Assembly: GCA_964495465.1 (NCBI GenBank)
Contig: CAZBWE010000018.1
Location: forward strand, 1-33,497
Length of the DNA stretch: 33,497 nt
From: CAZBWE01 sp964495465
Lineage (GTDB): Bacteria > Planctomycetota > Phycisphaerae > Sedimentisphaerales > Anaerobacaceae
Direction: 5' to 3'
Every line of letters starts with the position of its first letter. The stretch's first letter is position 1. The translations under genes and the position numbers were made by a program. The notes below the pieces were generated by a model that was not told where the DNA came from, did not search any database, and was given only the letters and a program-made list of their open reading frames with translations. This document shows, piece by piece, positions 21,656 to 31,265 of this stretch.

Positions 21656-22495
21656 CTACCAGAAAAAAGCCGGTGGAACAGAGAGGCTCGCCCCAGAACC
21701 AGCGCGGGACTTTGCTTTGTTAGTACTTTGGAAGTCCGGATCGAACCGTCGCCACTCTGTATGAGTATCCATAAAGCCAACATTCCCACCAACAGGGTCC
21801 CTTTCTCCCTTCAAATGGCTTGTTCTATCGTCAACCCCATGTCTATCGTGTATCCCCCCCCAAATTTCAGAGAAATTGAAACCATATTTTTTGCTAATAA
21901 CAGCACCTGGTCTGTTTTGGCCTATAATTGAATCAACAACCAACTCTCTCATAGCCGGATGATCCGCCTGTGTTGTCCTTAACCATTTTTTACCTATGGG
22001 GTCTTTTTCGTAGCGACCAATCGCATCTCTCGGATAATCTTCTGATCCGGGGTCGGCCTCCAATATATAACAATACCCTGATACAACAAAGTCATCTTCT
22101 TTAACATTCGTGAAAATCCTGCCGTTCCATTCAAGTGAGGGATCGACCTCCTCGTCAAACAACCAGAAGTAGTCAGTGTATTTCTGGTGGTTAGAATTCG
22201 CCGGACAGTAGAATATCTCCTTTGTCATACCGGTCCCAAGCATAAAATTGACCGTATTACACGCCAAATCCTGCAGCCAGTATCCGGTAGTGGCAGGTAA
22301 TGGGAGATTAAAATTATAATCATCCGCATACAGATTCAACGCTATCAAGTGCTGACGAATACGTGTTGCACACGTCTGTCGTCTGGCCTGTTCTCTGGCT
22401 TTCGCCAGAGCCGGTATTAATATCGCCATTAACAATGCAATTATGGCAATGACCACTAAAAGCTCTATTAATGTAAATCCTCTTCGTTTATCCAT
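21656..22495 (-). CDS. Pseudopilin-like protein with prepilin N-terminus and H-X9-DG-type C-terminus
   Basis: A 279-residue protein starting MDKRRGFTLIELLVVIAIIA. The leader is short and basic, cleavage falls after Gly, Glu is at +5 and a hydrophobic helix follows. The C-terminal region has 'GGNVGFMDTHTEWRRF', the pattern of the H-X9-DG pseudopilin-like proteins that are greatly expanded in Planctomycetota and Lentisphaerota. These are probably assembled by type IV pilus/type II secretion machinery such as that at 1-8073; their job is unknown, though many lie beside polysaccharide-degrading genes as here. It follows the GH2 gene by 494 bases on the same strand and is ended by a clear terminator. 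Confidence 0.9.
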   Translation of the reverse strand: MDKRRGFTLIELLVVIAIIALLMAILIPALAKAREQARRQTCATRIRQHLIALNLYADDYNFNLPLPATTGYWLQDLACNTVNFMLGTGMTKEIFYCPANSNHQKYTDYFWLFDEEVDPSLEWNGRIFTNVKEDDFVVSGYCYILEADPGSEDYPRDAIGRYEKDPIGKKWLRTTQADHPAMRELVVDSIIGQNRPGAVISKKYGFNFSEIWGGIHDRHGVDDRTSHLKGERDPVGGNVGFMDTHTEWRRFDPDFQSTNKAKSRAGSGASLSVPPAFFW

Positions 22496-22989
22496 AATAA
22501 TGCTTTCTTACCTGTCCAAAACTCACTTATTAAGATGCACGAAACCTGCCTCGTGTTCCGTCATTTATTAAATTTTTTATTACTCAAACTAAAAACTTTT
22601 ATCGCCATCCCGAACCCAAAAATCAAATATCTATCTCTATAAGAAAAAAACTATTAACGATAGCTGGACTAATTTTCTGCGCTTGAGGTCTCTATAACCT
22701 CCTGCAAAAAATGATAAATAAGCAAACCACAACTAATATTATAGGCCAAAATGGCAATACCAATAACTCATTTTACCAAATCTAAACCCGGTAAGCAACA
22801 CATTTTTGGCGTTTTTTTTGGCAATTTTCCCATTGCGCCTGAATAAACGGGCAAAATCAGGGATTTGCTTCATCTGCCGCAAACCATCAGCATCACAGGT
22901 GGTCGGCCCTGTGCATCTTCCGTTATCGGAAAAAGAGCAAATTTCCTTCAATCAAAGGCCAAAACATATAACGACACCGGTACCGTATC
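22496..22989. other. Intergenic region between the pseudopilin and GH2 genes
   Basis: These 494 bases are AT-rich on the left. A minus-strand TTGATT-17-GATAAA pair near 22590-22620 might start the pseudopilin transcript, but it is weak. A 70-codon minus frame (22739-22951, TTG start, Cys-containing, basic end) is open but has no recognised family or ribosome binding site. No terminator after the GH2 gene was identified. Confidence 0.4.
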
Positions 22990-25900
22990 TCACTGGGACT
23001 TAGCGATTGCCGGCAGGGCCTCCCTTGCGACCTGTCGAACATCACCCATAGACGAATCAAACGGCCGCAAACAGAAGCGATACGTGCACCTTTGGTCTCC
23101 GGGTATCTGGAACTCCTTGTGCGTCCTGGCGCCCCAGCTATCGTCGCCGCCGACGCCCATCTGCCGCCAGTCGAGATTCAAATAAACGGCATCTCGACGC
23201 GGCACCTCGTAGGTATGCGCAGGCCCGTCGAGGTCCTCGGCCGTATAATGGAGCGCACAAACGCTGAGCAGCGGCATACCTATTGCCAGCAGCCCCGCTC
23301 CCTTATCATTGGTCAGGGCGACCCAGCGCACATCGACCTTATTGCCGCTCTCGGTGGGCTCGGAATAGTCGAAGTATTGCTCATCGACTGTCCCCTTATA
23401 CAGCCCGATTCGTGCATCGCAGCGGTCCCAGTAGGTCTCCTGCGGGCCGCGTCCAAACCAGCAGATTGTCTCGAATCCCTTCGGCAGCGCCATCCGCATC
23501 CCGAAGCGCGGAATTTCCGGCAGCTCGCTGCGGTGTGCCTGACTATTCACATCTACAACTACCGAGCCGTCACCGAATATTCGATAATCCAGCCGGTAGT
23601 CGGCCTGCACATCTTCAACACGCGAAGCGACCGAGATTCGGACCTCCTGCGGCGAGAGCTGCTTTGCGTCAACGGCCCGGGGTTTCCAGGAGCGCATCGC
23701 AGTCTTCCAGATACCACAGCGGCTCAGCATATTATTGCCTCTGTCGTTGTCAGTTGGTGCTCGCCAGAAATCGGGAGTCAAGGGCCCTTCAATCAGCTCC
23801 ACGCCCTTATACCTCATCGAGCTGATAAAACCGGATGCCTTGTTAATGACTACTGAAAAATCCTTTCCTTCCACCCGGATGCCGTCATCCTTATCGACCA
23901 ACTGCAAAGGCGGAATTTCGGATGTGTCCGGGCTGATTGCCGGCTCTTCGACCGGCAGCTTGAATTGTTCCCAGGCAATCTCGTAACCGGCCGGCGCCCA
24001 TAATTGTTTGTCCTTTAATGTAAAACTCAAATCCAGGAAATACTCTACGCCCGACTCCGGAGTAATCGGCTGAAATGGCACTGTAAGCTGCGCGGTTTCG
24101 GTTGGCTGGATATCCAGATTGTCCAAAGTCCCCGTCTCAATAACTCGGTCATCTGCACAGACCTTCCAGGTTCCTTCCACGAGATTACTTAGTTTCGTAA
24201 AGAAATAGCCGTTCTTGATTTCTATCCGGCCCGGCAGTCCTGCCGGGTCAACCGGCTTGACCTGGATGCTCTGATATATCTTCTTCATTTCGGCCAGGCC
24301 CGGATGAGGGGTGCGGTCCGCTGAAACAAGCCCGTTACAGCAGAAGTTTCCATCGCTGGGTGTCCCTTTCGGGCCGAAGTCGCCTCCATAAGCCCAGAAT
24401 GTCTTGTTGCCCGGCTTTACGAACAGGAATCGGCCGTTGCGGTCCGGAACAATCGGCTGGCGAAGGGCCTGGTCCACCCAGTCCCATACAAAACCGCCCT
24501 GCAGATAGGGTTTTGAGTAGATTTGATTCCAATAGCTCCAGACATCGCCGTTGCTGTTGCCCATAGCGTGCGTATATTCAATTAAAATGAAAGGCCGGTA
24601 TTGTTGCTTAGACGAATATTCACCCAATCTGCCGGGTCGGCTGTACATAGGGCAGACAACATCGGTGTTCGGGCGTTCACCGGCCTCGCAGGATATAACC
24701 AGCCGTCCCGCATCACGCTGATGCATCCAGGACGACGTAGCATGCAGGTTTCGCCCCCAGCCGTTTTCATTGCCCACGGACCACATAATGATAGACGGGT
24801 GATTCTTATCGCGCTCAACCATACGGACAGTCCTGTCCATATAAGCGGACAGCCATACAGGGTCGTTTGTCAACCGCCGGTAGCCGTGGCATTCAATATT
24901 GGCTTCGTCAACGAGGTATATCCCGTAGCGGTCGCACATATCATACCACGCCGGTGTGTTCGGATAATGGCTGGTGCGAACGGCGTTGATGTTGTTTTGT
25001 TTCATTATGGTTATGTCTTGTATCATATCTTCCGGCAGGATGTAATGCCCGCGGTCGGGGTGATGCTCGTGGCGATTGGTGCCCTTGATAAAAATCCGCT
25101 GGCCGTTGACCAATAAGTTACCTTCTTTCAGCTGCACCTCCCGAAAGCCAACATTGACCGGAATCGCCTCCACAATATTTCCTTTTGAGTCTCTTAGTGT
25201 CATAATCAGGCGATACAGATAAGGGTTCTCAGCCGACCAGAGATAAACATCGCGGACGCTCTTCGACAGGGTATATCTGGTCTGCTGCGCAGCAGACACA
25301 TTGCGGGACATCGTAATTGTGGGAATAACCTGCTCTCCACTGCCGTCCAGCAAATCAGCCGATAGTGTTATTGGCTGCTCCACCGACCCTGTATTCTGAA
25401 CATCTACATCGATAATCAATGCAGCATCTCTGTATTTGTCATCGAGCGCGGTCGTAACCTGAAAATCACAGACATGCAGCTTATCCAGCGACCACAGATA
25501 CACATCGCGGAAGATACCGCTGAGGCGCCAGAAATCCTGGTCTTCCAGCCAGGAGCCGTCGTTCCAGCGGAAGACCTGCACAGCAATTTGATTTTTGCCC
25601 GGCTTGACGGCGTCGGTAATATCAAATTCAGCAACCGTTCGGCTATCTTTGCTCATACCGACAAGCTCTCCGTTAACCCACAGGATAAAAAACGAATTGA
25701 CGCCATCGAAAACAATATGGACTCGCCGCCCGCCCCATTCCAATGGAACCTCAAAGGTTCGGCGGTAGGAACCGACATGGTTGTTGAAGTTCGGTATTCC
25801 CGGCGGTTTCGGCCTCTCGCCTTCTTTGACCCACGGATATTTAGAGTTGGTATAAATAGCAACGCCGTAGCCCTGTGTTTCCATATTCGAGGGTACCGGT

Positions 25901-26298
25901 ATGGTCTTCCACCCGGAGTCGTCATAATCGGTTGCAAAAAAATCTATAGGCCTCTCGTCCGGGCTGGCAGACCACAAAAAATTCCAGTCTCCGTTCAACG
26001 AGCGGAACCACGGCGACTTCGACCGGTCCTCGAGCGTGGCCGTTGCGCCTGTCCGCTTTGCAGTCTCGACGTCAGGATAAATCATCATCGTCGCATGAGG
26101 CGACAGGCGATTCAGCCCGATGAATTCCGGATTACTCCATTCATCTCCTGATATCTTCGTTGAGACCTCTGATTCTACAAGTGGTTCGATTAAACCTGCA
26201 GTCTTTCCGGGCTTTTGCTCCGGCTCACAACCCGCGAAGAAAGAGGCCAATGCCAATATACCACCTGCTGATACCCGAATTACTCTCTGAAAACTCAT
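22990..26298 (-). CDS. GH2 beta-galactosidase (LacZ type), predicted lipoprotein
   Basis: A 1102-residue enzyme with the full LacZ layout: N-terminal jelly-roll sugar-binding domain, immunoglobulin-like domain, TIM barrel and C-terminal Bgal small-chain domain. The barrel holds the family signature TNRHEHHPDRGH (407-418), acid/base E511 (SVGNENGWG) and nucleophile E574 (ILIEYTHAMGNS). A signal sequence ends in FFAGC with C24 as the likely lipidated cysteine, placing the enzyme at a membrane surface outside the cytoplasm. It should remove terminal beta-galactose from oligosaccharides. GGAG is eight bases before the ATG. It lies 43 bases after the esterase gene and is probably the third gene of a GH106-esterase-GH2 operon. 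Confidence 0.94.
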   Translation of the reverse strand: MSFQRVIRVSAGGILALASFFAGCEPEQKPGKTAGLIEPLVESEVSTKISGDEWSNPEFIGLNRLSPHATMMIYPDVETAKRTGATATLEDRSKSPWFRSLNGDWNFLWSASPDERPIDFFATDYDDSGWKTIPVPSNMETQGYGVAIYTNSKYPWVKEGERPKPPGIPNFNNHVGSYRRTFEVPLEWGGRRVHIVFDGVNSFFILWVNGELVGMSKDSRTVAEFDITDAVKPGKNQIAVQVFRWNDGSWLEDQDFWRLSGIFRDVYLWSLDKLHVCDFQVTTALDDKYRDAALIIDVDVQNTGSVEQPITLSADLLDGSGEQVIPTITMSRNVSAAQQTRYTLSKSVRDVYLWSAENPYLYRLIMTLRDSKGNIVEAIPVNVGFREVQLKEGNLLVNGQRIFIKGTNRHEHHPDRGHYILPEDMIQDITIMKQNNINAVRTSHYPNTPAWYDMCDRYGIYLVDEANIECHGYRRLTNDPVWLSAYMDRTVRMVERDKNHPSIIMWSVGNENGWGRNLHATSSWMHQRDAGRLVISCEAGERPNTDVVCPMYSRPGRLGEYSSKQQYRPFILIEYTHAMGNSNGDVWSYWNQIYSKPYLQGGFVWDWVDQALRQPIVPDRNGRFLFVKPGNKTFWAYGGDFGPKGTPSDGNFCCNGLVSADRTPHPGLAEMKKIYQSIQVKPVDPAGLPGRIEIKNGYFFTKLSNLVEGTWKVCADDRVIETGTLDNLDIQPTETAQLTVPFQPITPESGVEYFLDLSFTLKDKQLWAPAGYEIAWEQFKLPVEEPAISPDTSEIPPLQLVDKDDGIRVEGKDFSVVINKASGFISSMRYKGVELIEGPLTPDFWRAPTDNDRGNNMLSRCGIWKTAMRSWKPRAVDAKQLSPQEVRISVASRVEDVQADYRLDYRIFGDGSVVVDVNSQAHRSELPEIPRFGMRMALPKGFETICWFGRGPQETYWDRCDARIGLYKGTVDEQYFDYSEPTESGNKVDVRWVALTNDKGAGLLAIGMPLLSVCALHYTAEDLDGPAHTYEVPRRDAVYLNLDWRQMGVGGDDSWGARTHKEFQIPGDQRCTYRFCLRPFDSSMGDVRQVAREALPAIAKSQ

Positions 26299-26341
26299 AT
26301 CTATCGCTCCTTTCTTTATTTATTATGCAAAAATGCACCTA

Positions 26342-27934
26342 CTACGGCTTGACCGACCCGCCCGAATCGACATCAGTGCGAAACGGCGAAGCAGGCAGGC
26401 CCGCCTTGTTACAAAGACTAATCACCGGATTCCTGGCCCAACCATAGCGAACTGCAATCGGTTTGTCAACCTGCAGGCTGGCAACAATAACGGTGTTGCC
26501 GTCGAACTTTGCGTCCGCCCAGACGAAAATTTTGTCTTCGCCGGCAATTGCAAAGCCCACAAGCTTGTCGTCCTTGGCTGCCAATCCACCATAAACGTGT
26601 TTGAAATACAAACGAATTACATTGCCGTTGATAATCATATAGTCATAGATTGGACCTGAGTATATAATATCTTCTTGATACGCCAATGCCCGCGCTGCCA
26701 GTGAAAGGCGCAGGCCGATGTCCTGTTTGTTTTTGGGGTGAATGTTATCCGGCTTGTCAGGGTCGGCATTGTCGATTGCAACCACCATAGCCGTGTTCGG
26801 CATAGAGAGGTTCTGTAACTGGCCCTCTCGCACGAAAACTATTGGGTCATCGCGGACCGGCTGGTTCACAAGTTTGCCATGATTGGCAAGCTGGACATAG
26901 AGGAACGGAAAATCTCCCTGCCCCCACGCCCGGCGCCAATCCCTAATCATAGTCTCCATAATTCTGCCATATATCCGTGCAGTAGGCCCGTTAGATTCTC
27001 CCTGATACCAGATTACTCCTCGTATGGCATACGGAACCAGCGAGGCAACCATTCCGTTATACAGCACACAGGGACTGTGCTGGTCCTTCCTTGGGTCGGG
27101 ATTTTTGGGCTCTTTAGGCCTGTCTTTTCCTTCCGCCCGGGCCTTCTCAGCGGCAATCTCCCACTTCTTGAACGCCTCTTCGTATTTCTTCTGGGCCTCT
27201 ATATCAGGCAAATACTTTTCTATGCGTTTTGCATATTCGTCGAGCAGAAAACTAAGCTGTGCATCGGACTCTAATGCAGGACGGTTTGTCCAGGCCTCGG
27301 CTGTGCTGGCACCGTAGGCGGCAGTTATCAGGCCGATAGGCACATTGAGTTTCTTTTGCAGCTCGCGGGCAAAAAAATAAGCCGTGGCTGAGAAATGACC
27401 TACAGTATCAGGCGAACAAACTTCCCATTTGCCCTGAATCTTATCCAGCGGCTCATCGCTGGTGACAAAATCGACATCAAACACACGAATCAACGGAAAA
27501 TCAGCAGAGGCGACCTCCTGCTCTTCATTGAAAACTCCGCACCAATAGCGGTCTTCCCGGGCTACTGTCATATCCATATTGGATTGTCCGGAGCACAGCC
27601 AAACTTCGCCGACATATACATCCCTGACAGTCAACGTATTTTCTCCCTCCACAATCATCTCAAAAGGCCCTCCCGCCTTGAGGTCGTTCAGGCGAACCAT
27701 CCACCTGCCGCCAGAATCGGAAGTTACGGTTTGTTTTTGCTGATCGAGCTTGACGGTAACCTGCTCACCGGCGCCGGCGGTCCCCCATATCGGCACCGAC
27801 ATCTGCTGCTGCAATACCATATGGTCGCCGAAAGGACAGGTAAGTTTGACCCGGCAATCCTGCTGGGCCAGTAACAGGCCAGAAAAAAACAATTGCGTAA
27901 ATATGATTGCTGCACAAATATTTTTTTGCCTCAT
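26342..27934 (-). CDS. Sialate O-acetylesterase family (SASA) carbohydrate esterase
   Basis: A 530-residue secreted protein with signal peptide IIFTQLFFSGLLLAQ. An N-terminal beta domain (LPFGDHMVLQQ-like CPFGDHMVLQQ) precedes the SGNH-type esterase core: block I LCSGQSNM with the nucleophile Ser at about 118, WYQGESN in the middle, and the Asp/His pair in DNIHPKNKQDIG. A charged, Lys/Glu-rich insertion (about 240-285, EEAFKKWEIAAEKARAEG) is typical of planctomycete and Bacteroidetes members. The family removes O-acetyl groups from sugars; the name 'sialate' reflects the founding enzyme and sialic acid is not implied. Its ATG overlaps the GH106 stop codon (ATGA), indicating translational coupling and joint work on one acetylated glycan. 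Confidence 0.93.
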   Translation of the reverse strand: MRQKNICAAIIFTQLFFSGLLLAQQDCRVKLTCPFGDHMVLQQQMSVPIWGTAGAGEQVTVKLDQQKQTVTSDSGGRWMVRLNDLKAGGPFEMIVEGENTLTVRDVYVGEVWLCSGQSNMDMTVAREDRYWCGVFNEEQEVASADFPLIRVFDVDFVTSDEPLDKIQGKWEVCSPDTVGHFSATAYFFARELQKKLNVPIGLITAAYGASTAEAWTNRPALESDAQLSFLLDEYAKRIEKYLPDIEAQKKYEEAFKKWEIAAEKARAEGKDRPKEPKNPDPRKDQHSPCVLYNGMVASLVPYAIRGVIWYQGESNGPTARIYGRIMETMIRDWRRAWGQGDFPFLYVQLANHGKLVNQPVRDDPIVFVREGQLQNLSMPNTAMVVAIDNADPDKPDNIHPKNKQDIGLRLSLAARALAYQEDIIYSGPIYDYMIINGNVIRLYFKHVYGGLAAKDDKLVGFAIAGEDKIFVWADAKFDGNTVIVASLQVDKPIAVRYGWARNPVISLCNKAGLPASPFRTDVDSGGSVKP

Positions 27935-30900
27935 AGCTCTGATTCTCCAACCATATCATCAGCAGGTGCAGCGTATTCACCCCGCCCTTCGAAAGGGCGT
28001 GGTTCATTTAATTTTGCAGCCTGCCACCCACTGCTCGCTGCGTCGCATCGCAGCGGGCATTTTACTGCCTGCAAAGTTACAGGGCCGAGCAGACCTGAGT
28101 CGCGAAGCGGCCAATCCGATGCATCAAAAAGTTTGTAATTTCGGCCTACAACGTTGATATTATAAAAACGTTTCCAATTCACTTTCCTGCGGTCCAAATC
28201 ACGGATGCGATTGGCAGCAAGATTGGTAACTTCCACCTCCAGTTTATTTTTGCCGGGAAGGAGAAACTCACCGACAGCAATCCGGAACGGCCGGCACCAA
28301 AGCACGCCAACGTCTCGTCCATTCAACCTGACGCGGGCGCTCTCACAAACCCGGCCCAAATCAAGCAGCCAGTCCTCCGCTTCGATTTTCGGATGGTCGA
28401 ACTCAATCGTGTAGCGGGCCGTGCCGGCAAAGCGCTTCGCTTCGTCATCATCCTGCTCTGTCCAGGAAGTCAGCTTTTGTGTCTCGAAACTCGCCGGCAA
28501 TTCAGGCCCGCCCTCAATAAAATGGACCAACCAGGTGCCTTTGATTTGCTCAGGTTCTCCCAGGACCTTCACATAACTATACAAAGGTCCATCAACCATG
28601 GTTTCAAACACCTTCACAATGCAGGATTCACCAGGTTCAAGCTGCAAATAAATCTCATTCCCACCTTTTTCGGAAATTCGCATCGCAGCCAGTCCGACTT
28701 TTCCATTCACAGGGTCATAAATCGCCGCGGAATTTACATCGACACGCAAAGGAATCCAGCCGTCAAGCATCTCATCTGCTCCATTGACAAGAAAATAGCA
28801 TTTGCCGTCTGTGAGTGTGCGCCGGACAAACAGAAGCCCCCTGTCCGCCATTGGCTCGCGTTTAATGCCGATATAAGACAGCACCTTAACCAGGTCATCA
28901 GCCACTAAAATTCGGCCTTTACCTATCGTATCGATTCGAATGTTCGAAGCGCCCGACTGTATCCAATCGAGCCCCGCGACAAGTTTCCTGAAACTTCCTC
29001 GGCGCTCATCGAGGTTGCCGAAACCTGGAACATCGGACGGCAGGTTGTTTCTAAAAATTATAGCAGCTCCCTGTTCCGCCAGGTCAATCAGCTTCCCGAA
29101 CGTATCCAAAGGAATAAGCTGAGTTTCCGGTATAACTATGGCTCTATAGGAAACACCTCCCGTCTGAAGTGAATTATCCGCGAATTTAAGATTTGCAATC
29201 TGCCTATCCGAAATATAATCAAACGTATAACCGGCATCCAGCAGTGCCAGCCCTTCACTTCGTGCAGCATACGAAGCTGACTCACTGAAATGCTGCAATA
29301 AGCTTCTACCTGCCCGGGACCACTGGTCGTAGATAGGAAGATAGACAAGGACATCATTATCAGGCCGACCAGACTGGAGGAAAGACTGACAACGAGTAAC
29401 ATACATATTTAAGGCCGAGAAATCCTTCCAGAAGGAGTTGGTCGGGCCGAAATGGACGGAGGCATAAAAAATCCACCCTGGCCAAGCCTCATCGGGCGGC
29501 GAAAAAACCGTTCCGTGGTAAAAAATGTGATTGATACCGCCTAAAAAAAACCTATCCAAAACCGGCTTTACATCACCCAAAGAAACACAAAAATGCTCGC
29601 CAAGCCAAGTGGCTGATTCTGATGAGGCCAGTAGCTTGCCCGTGACATGTGCGGCTGACGAGGCGAGTTTAAATCCCAACCTGTCTGAGCCCTCTGTTTC
29701 AGGTATTCCGCTTGCGGCATAAAGGTCCAGAATATTGGCCGGAGAATCATGGGCTTGGTTCCGGGTCGTGGCGCCTTTGCTTTCTGCCCACTGACGCCAG
29801 AGGACTGTAAAACGCTCAAGAAGCAAATCGGAAATAGTCTCGCGATAATCGCAAATGATCCTGCTGTTTTTTTCGGGGGAACCATCTCCAAACAAAGCAG
29901 GCAAGTGCTCACGAAGGTCATAACCTCGTCGAATCCTGAATTCCTCGAAGAAATCATCTGTCCAGTTGGATTCTCCCGAAGCATCGTCAACCTCATAGGA
30001 ATCATTAAAATACGCCCGTAATGAGCCGACATCACCGCCCACAAACGCCCGGTCAAATCTACTTAGGTAATTCTTCAGCGCCTTATCCGAGAAATGGTCG
30101 ATTACATTTCCTTCACCCCCCGGCCCGGCCCGCTCCACCATCTTGCCGTGCCAACCCTGAAACAAAGCATACAACTTCCAGTCGCCAGCCGGTGCCATCC
30201 AGTCCAGCACCCCATTTTCATCTACTCTATCGGTAAGATTTAGTATCTGGCCCTGTTCAGAATAAGCCATCAACACCTGCAGAGGCAACGGCTTCTCAAA
30301 CCGGACCTGTTCCAGGGCAAGAGACTGCAGATTCTCGTTGGCGCTGATGGGTTCTTTAAGCTCGGAGATATTTAAGCGATGCCCCATCGCCCGCACCATG
30401 GGTTTCTGAATATAGCTGACGGGCTCGTTAAGACGCTCGCCGCTTTTTAAATGATAAGTCTTATGAACGATATTCTTACAGGCATCATCTGCTCCAACCC
30501 ACGGCCCCCCGAAAGGCCAGCCGTTTCCAGTGGCCATATCAATACCCATACCGAGTCTGTTGGCTTCCTTCAAAGTATGAACCAGCATCTTCATCCACTT
30601 TGGCGACAAGTAGTCAATGAATCTATCCTCGTCCCCCTTCACGCCATAAATAGGCGTTATTTCCATACCTCCCAGGCCCGCCTTTTCATATTTCTCTATC
30701 TCCGTCGTAAGGTCTTTCTCGTTAACAATACTACCCATCCACCACCATCGCGTCCAGGGACGGGTCTGGCTTGTCACTGCTGGCCAGCTCAAGTCACTCG
30801 ACAAAGTCGCAGATGTTTTAACATCCTCGGCACAACCCGGCAGCCCTGCCGGGCACAACAACATCAAAAGGCAAACAACCGATATCGCCAAAACCAAGTG

Positions 30901-30945
30901 GGCCTGTCTCGGCATGGCCGAACCACTATGGGCCGAATTATTCAT
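27931..30945 (-). CDS. GH106-like alpha-L-rhamnosidase, exported
   Basis: A protein of 1004 residues from the ATG at 30945 (GAGG six bases upstream; the TTG two codons earlier is less likely). The N-terminus has a hydrophobic signal (LVLAISVVCLLMLL) ending in GLPGC, a probable lipobox. The motif TRPWTRWWWMGSIVNEKDLT followed by KAGLGGMEITPIYGVKG and GNGWPFGGPW is typical of the GH106 rhamnosidase family. The last 150 residues form a GH2-like sugar-binding jelly roll (LLDLGRVCESARVRLNGRDV). Family members cleave terminal alpha-L-rhamnose, for example from rhamnogalacturonan or ulvan. It is first in the operon with the esterase and GH2 enzyme, and a promoter is visible at 31003-31031. Confidence 0.87.
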   Translation of the reverse strand: MNNSAHSGSAMPRQAHLVLAISVVCLLMLLCPAGLPGCAEDVKTSATLSSDLSWPAVTSQTRPWTRWWWMGSIVNEKDLTTEIEKYEKAGLGGMEITPIYGVKGDEDRFIDYLSPKWMKMLVHTLKEANRLGMGIDMATGNGWPFGGPWVGADDACKNIVHKTYHLKSGERLNEPVSYIQKPMVRAMGHRLNISELKEPISANENLQSLALEQVRFEKPLPLQVLMAYSEQGQILNLTDRVDENGVLDWMAPAGDWKLYALFQGWHGKMVERAGPGGEGNVIDHFSDKALKNYLSRFDRAFVGGDVGSLRAYFNDSYEVDDASGESNWTDDFFEEFRIRRGYDLREHLPALFGDGSPEKNSRIICDYRETISDLLLERFTVLWRQWAESKGATTRNQAHDSPANILDLYAASGIPETEGSDRLGFKLASSAAHVTGKLLASSESATWLGEHFCVSLGDVKPVLDRFFLGGINHIFYHGTVFSPPDEAWPGWIFYASVHFGPTNSFWKDFSALNMYVTRCQSFLQSGRPDNDVLVYLPIYDQWSRAGRSLLQHFSESASYAARSEGLALLDAGYTFDYISDRQIANLKFADNSLQTGGVSYRAIVIPETQLIPLDTFGKLIDLAEQGAAIIFRNNLPSDVPGFGNLDERRGSFRKLVAGLDWIQSGASNIRIDTIGKGRILVADDLVKVLSYIGIKREPMADRGLLFVRRTLTDGKCYFLVNGADEMLDGWIPLRVDVNSAAIYDPVNGKVGLAAMRISEKGGNEIYLQLEPGESCIVKVFETMVDGPLYSYVKVLGEPEQIKGTWLVHFIEGGPELPASFETQKLTSWTEQDDDEAKRFAGTARYTIEFDHPKIEAEDWLLDLGRVCESARVRLNGRDVGVLWCRPFRIAVGEFLLPGKNKLEVEVTNLAANRIRDLDRRKVNWKRFYNINVVGRNYKLFDASDWPLRDSGLLGPVTLQAVKCPLRCDAASSGWQAAKLNEPRPFEGRGEYAAPADDMVGESEL

Positions 30946-31002
30946 TATCAACCTCGCATTCTGCTAAATTTCAAAATCTAACATTTTTATGTCAGGTGAG
31001 GT

Positions 31003-31031
31003 ATTTTATCCTTACCGTTCGGCTTAATCAA
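31003..31031 (-). promoter_or_regulatory. Promoter of the GH106-esterase-GH2 operon
   Basis: On the minus strand TTGATT (31031-31026) and TAAAAT (31008-31003) are spaced by 17 bases. The predicted start, near 30996, leaves a leader of about 50 bases before the GH106 ATG. Confidence 0.6.
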
Positions 31032-31081
31032 CACATATCTATTGCCGGTGTCATGATGAGGACTTGCTGCAGAGAAGGTTA

Positions 31082-31102
31082 TCAGGCAGCAGGACTGCCT
31101 GA
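31082..31102. promoter_or_regulatory. Candidate operator, 8-bp inverted repeat
   Basis: TCAGGCAG (31082-31089) and CTGCCTGA (31095-31102) flank a 5-base spacer CAGGA. The 21-bp dyad lies 24 bases upstream of the plus-strand -35 box and 51 bases upstream of the minus-strand one, a position suited to a regulator of both. No regulator gene is in the window. Confidence 0.45.
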
Positions 31103-31125
31103 CCCGGAGTTTAAGCAATTAATCC

Positions 31126-31154
31126 TTGAAAAAACGGGCGATTTCTGATATACT
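31126..31154 (+). promoter_or_regulatory. Promoter of the dockerin-bearing glycosidase
   Basis: TTGAAA (31126-31131) and TATACT (31149-31154) have a 17-base spacer. The start near 31161 gives a leader of about 105 bases. Confidence 0.6.
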
Positions 31155-31265
31155 TTAGATATAGAAAAAAAGCATACAAAAAAACAGAGACGAACATAAA
31201 AATATACCTAATGTCTTCTTCAAGTATTTCGTACTGAAAACCAACCTGAATTTTATAGAATTAAA

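Larger units (their letters stand above)
30946..31265. promoter_or_regulatory. Divergent regulatory region of the polysaccharide locus
   Basis: These 320 bases hold back-to-back promoters (31003-31031 minus, 31126-31154 plus) with an inverted repeat at 31082-31102 between them. The leader of the plus-strand gene (31160-31265) is AT-rich without strong structure. No open frame is present. Confidence 0.6.

Noticed and set aside
22739..22951. A 70-codon Cys-containing minus frame between the GH2 and pseudopilin genes
   Set aside because: TTG start without ribosome binding site, no recognised family and no conserved motif; mentioned only in the intergenic entry.
23092..23856. A 254-codon plus-strand frame, and other long plus-strand frames within the GH2, GH106 and CinA genes
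   Set aside because: They are antisense shadows of well-conserved genes, have no ribosome binding sites and give no recognisable protein.
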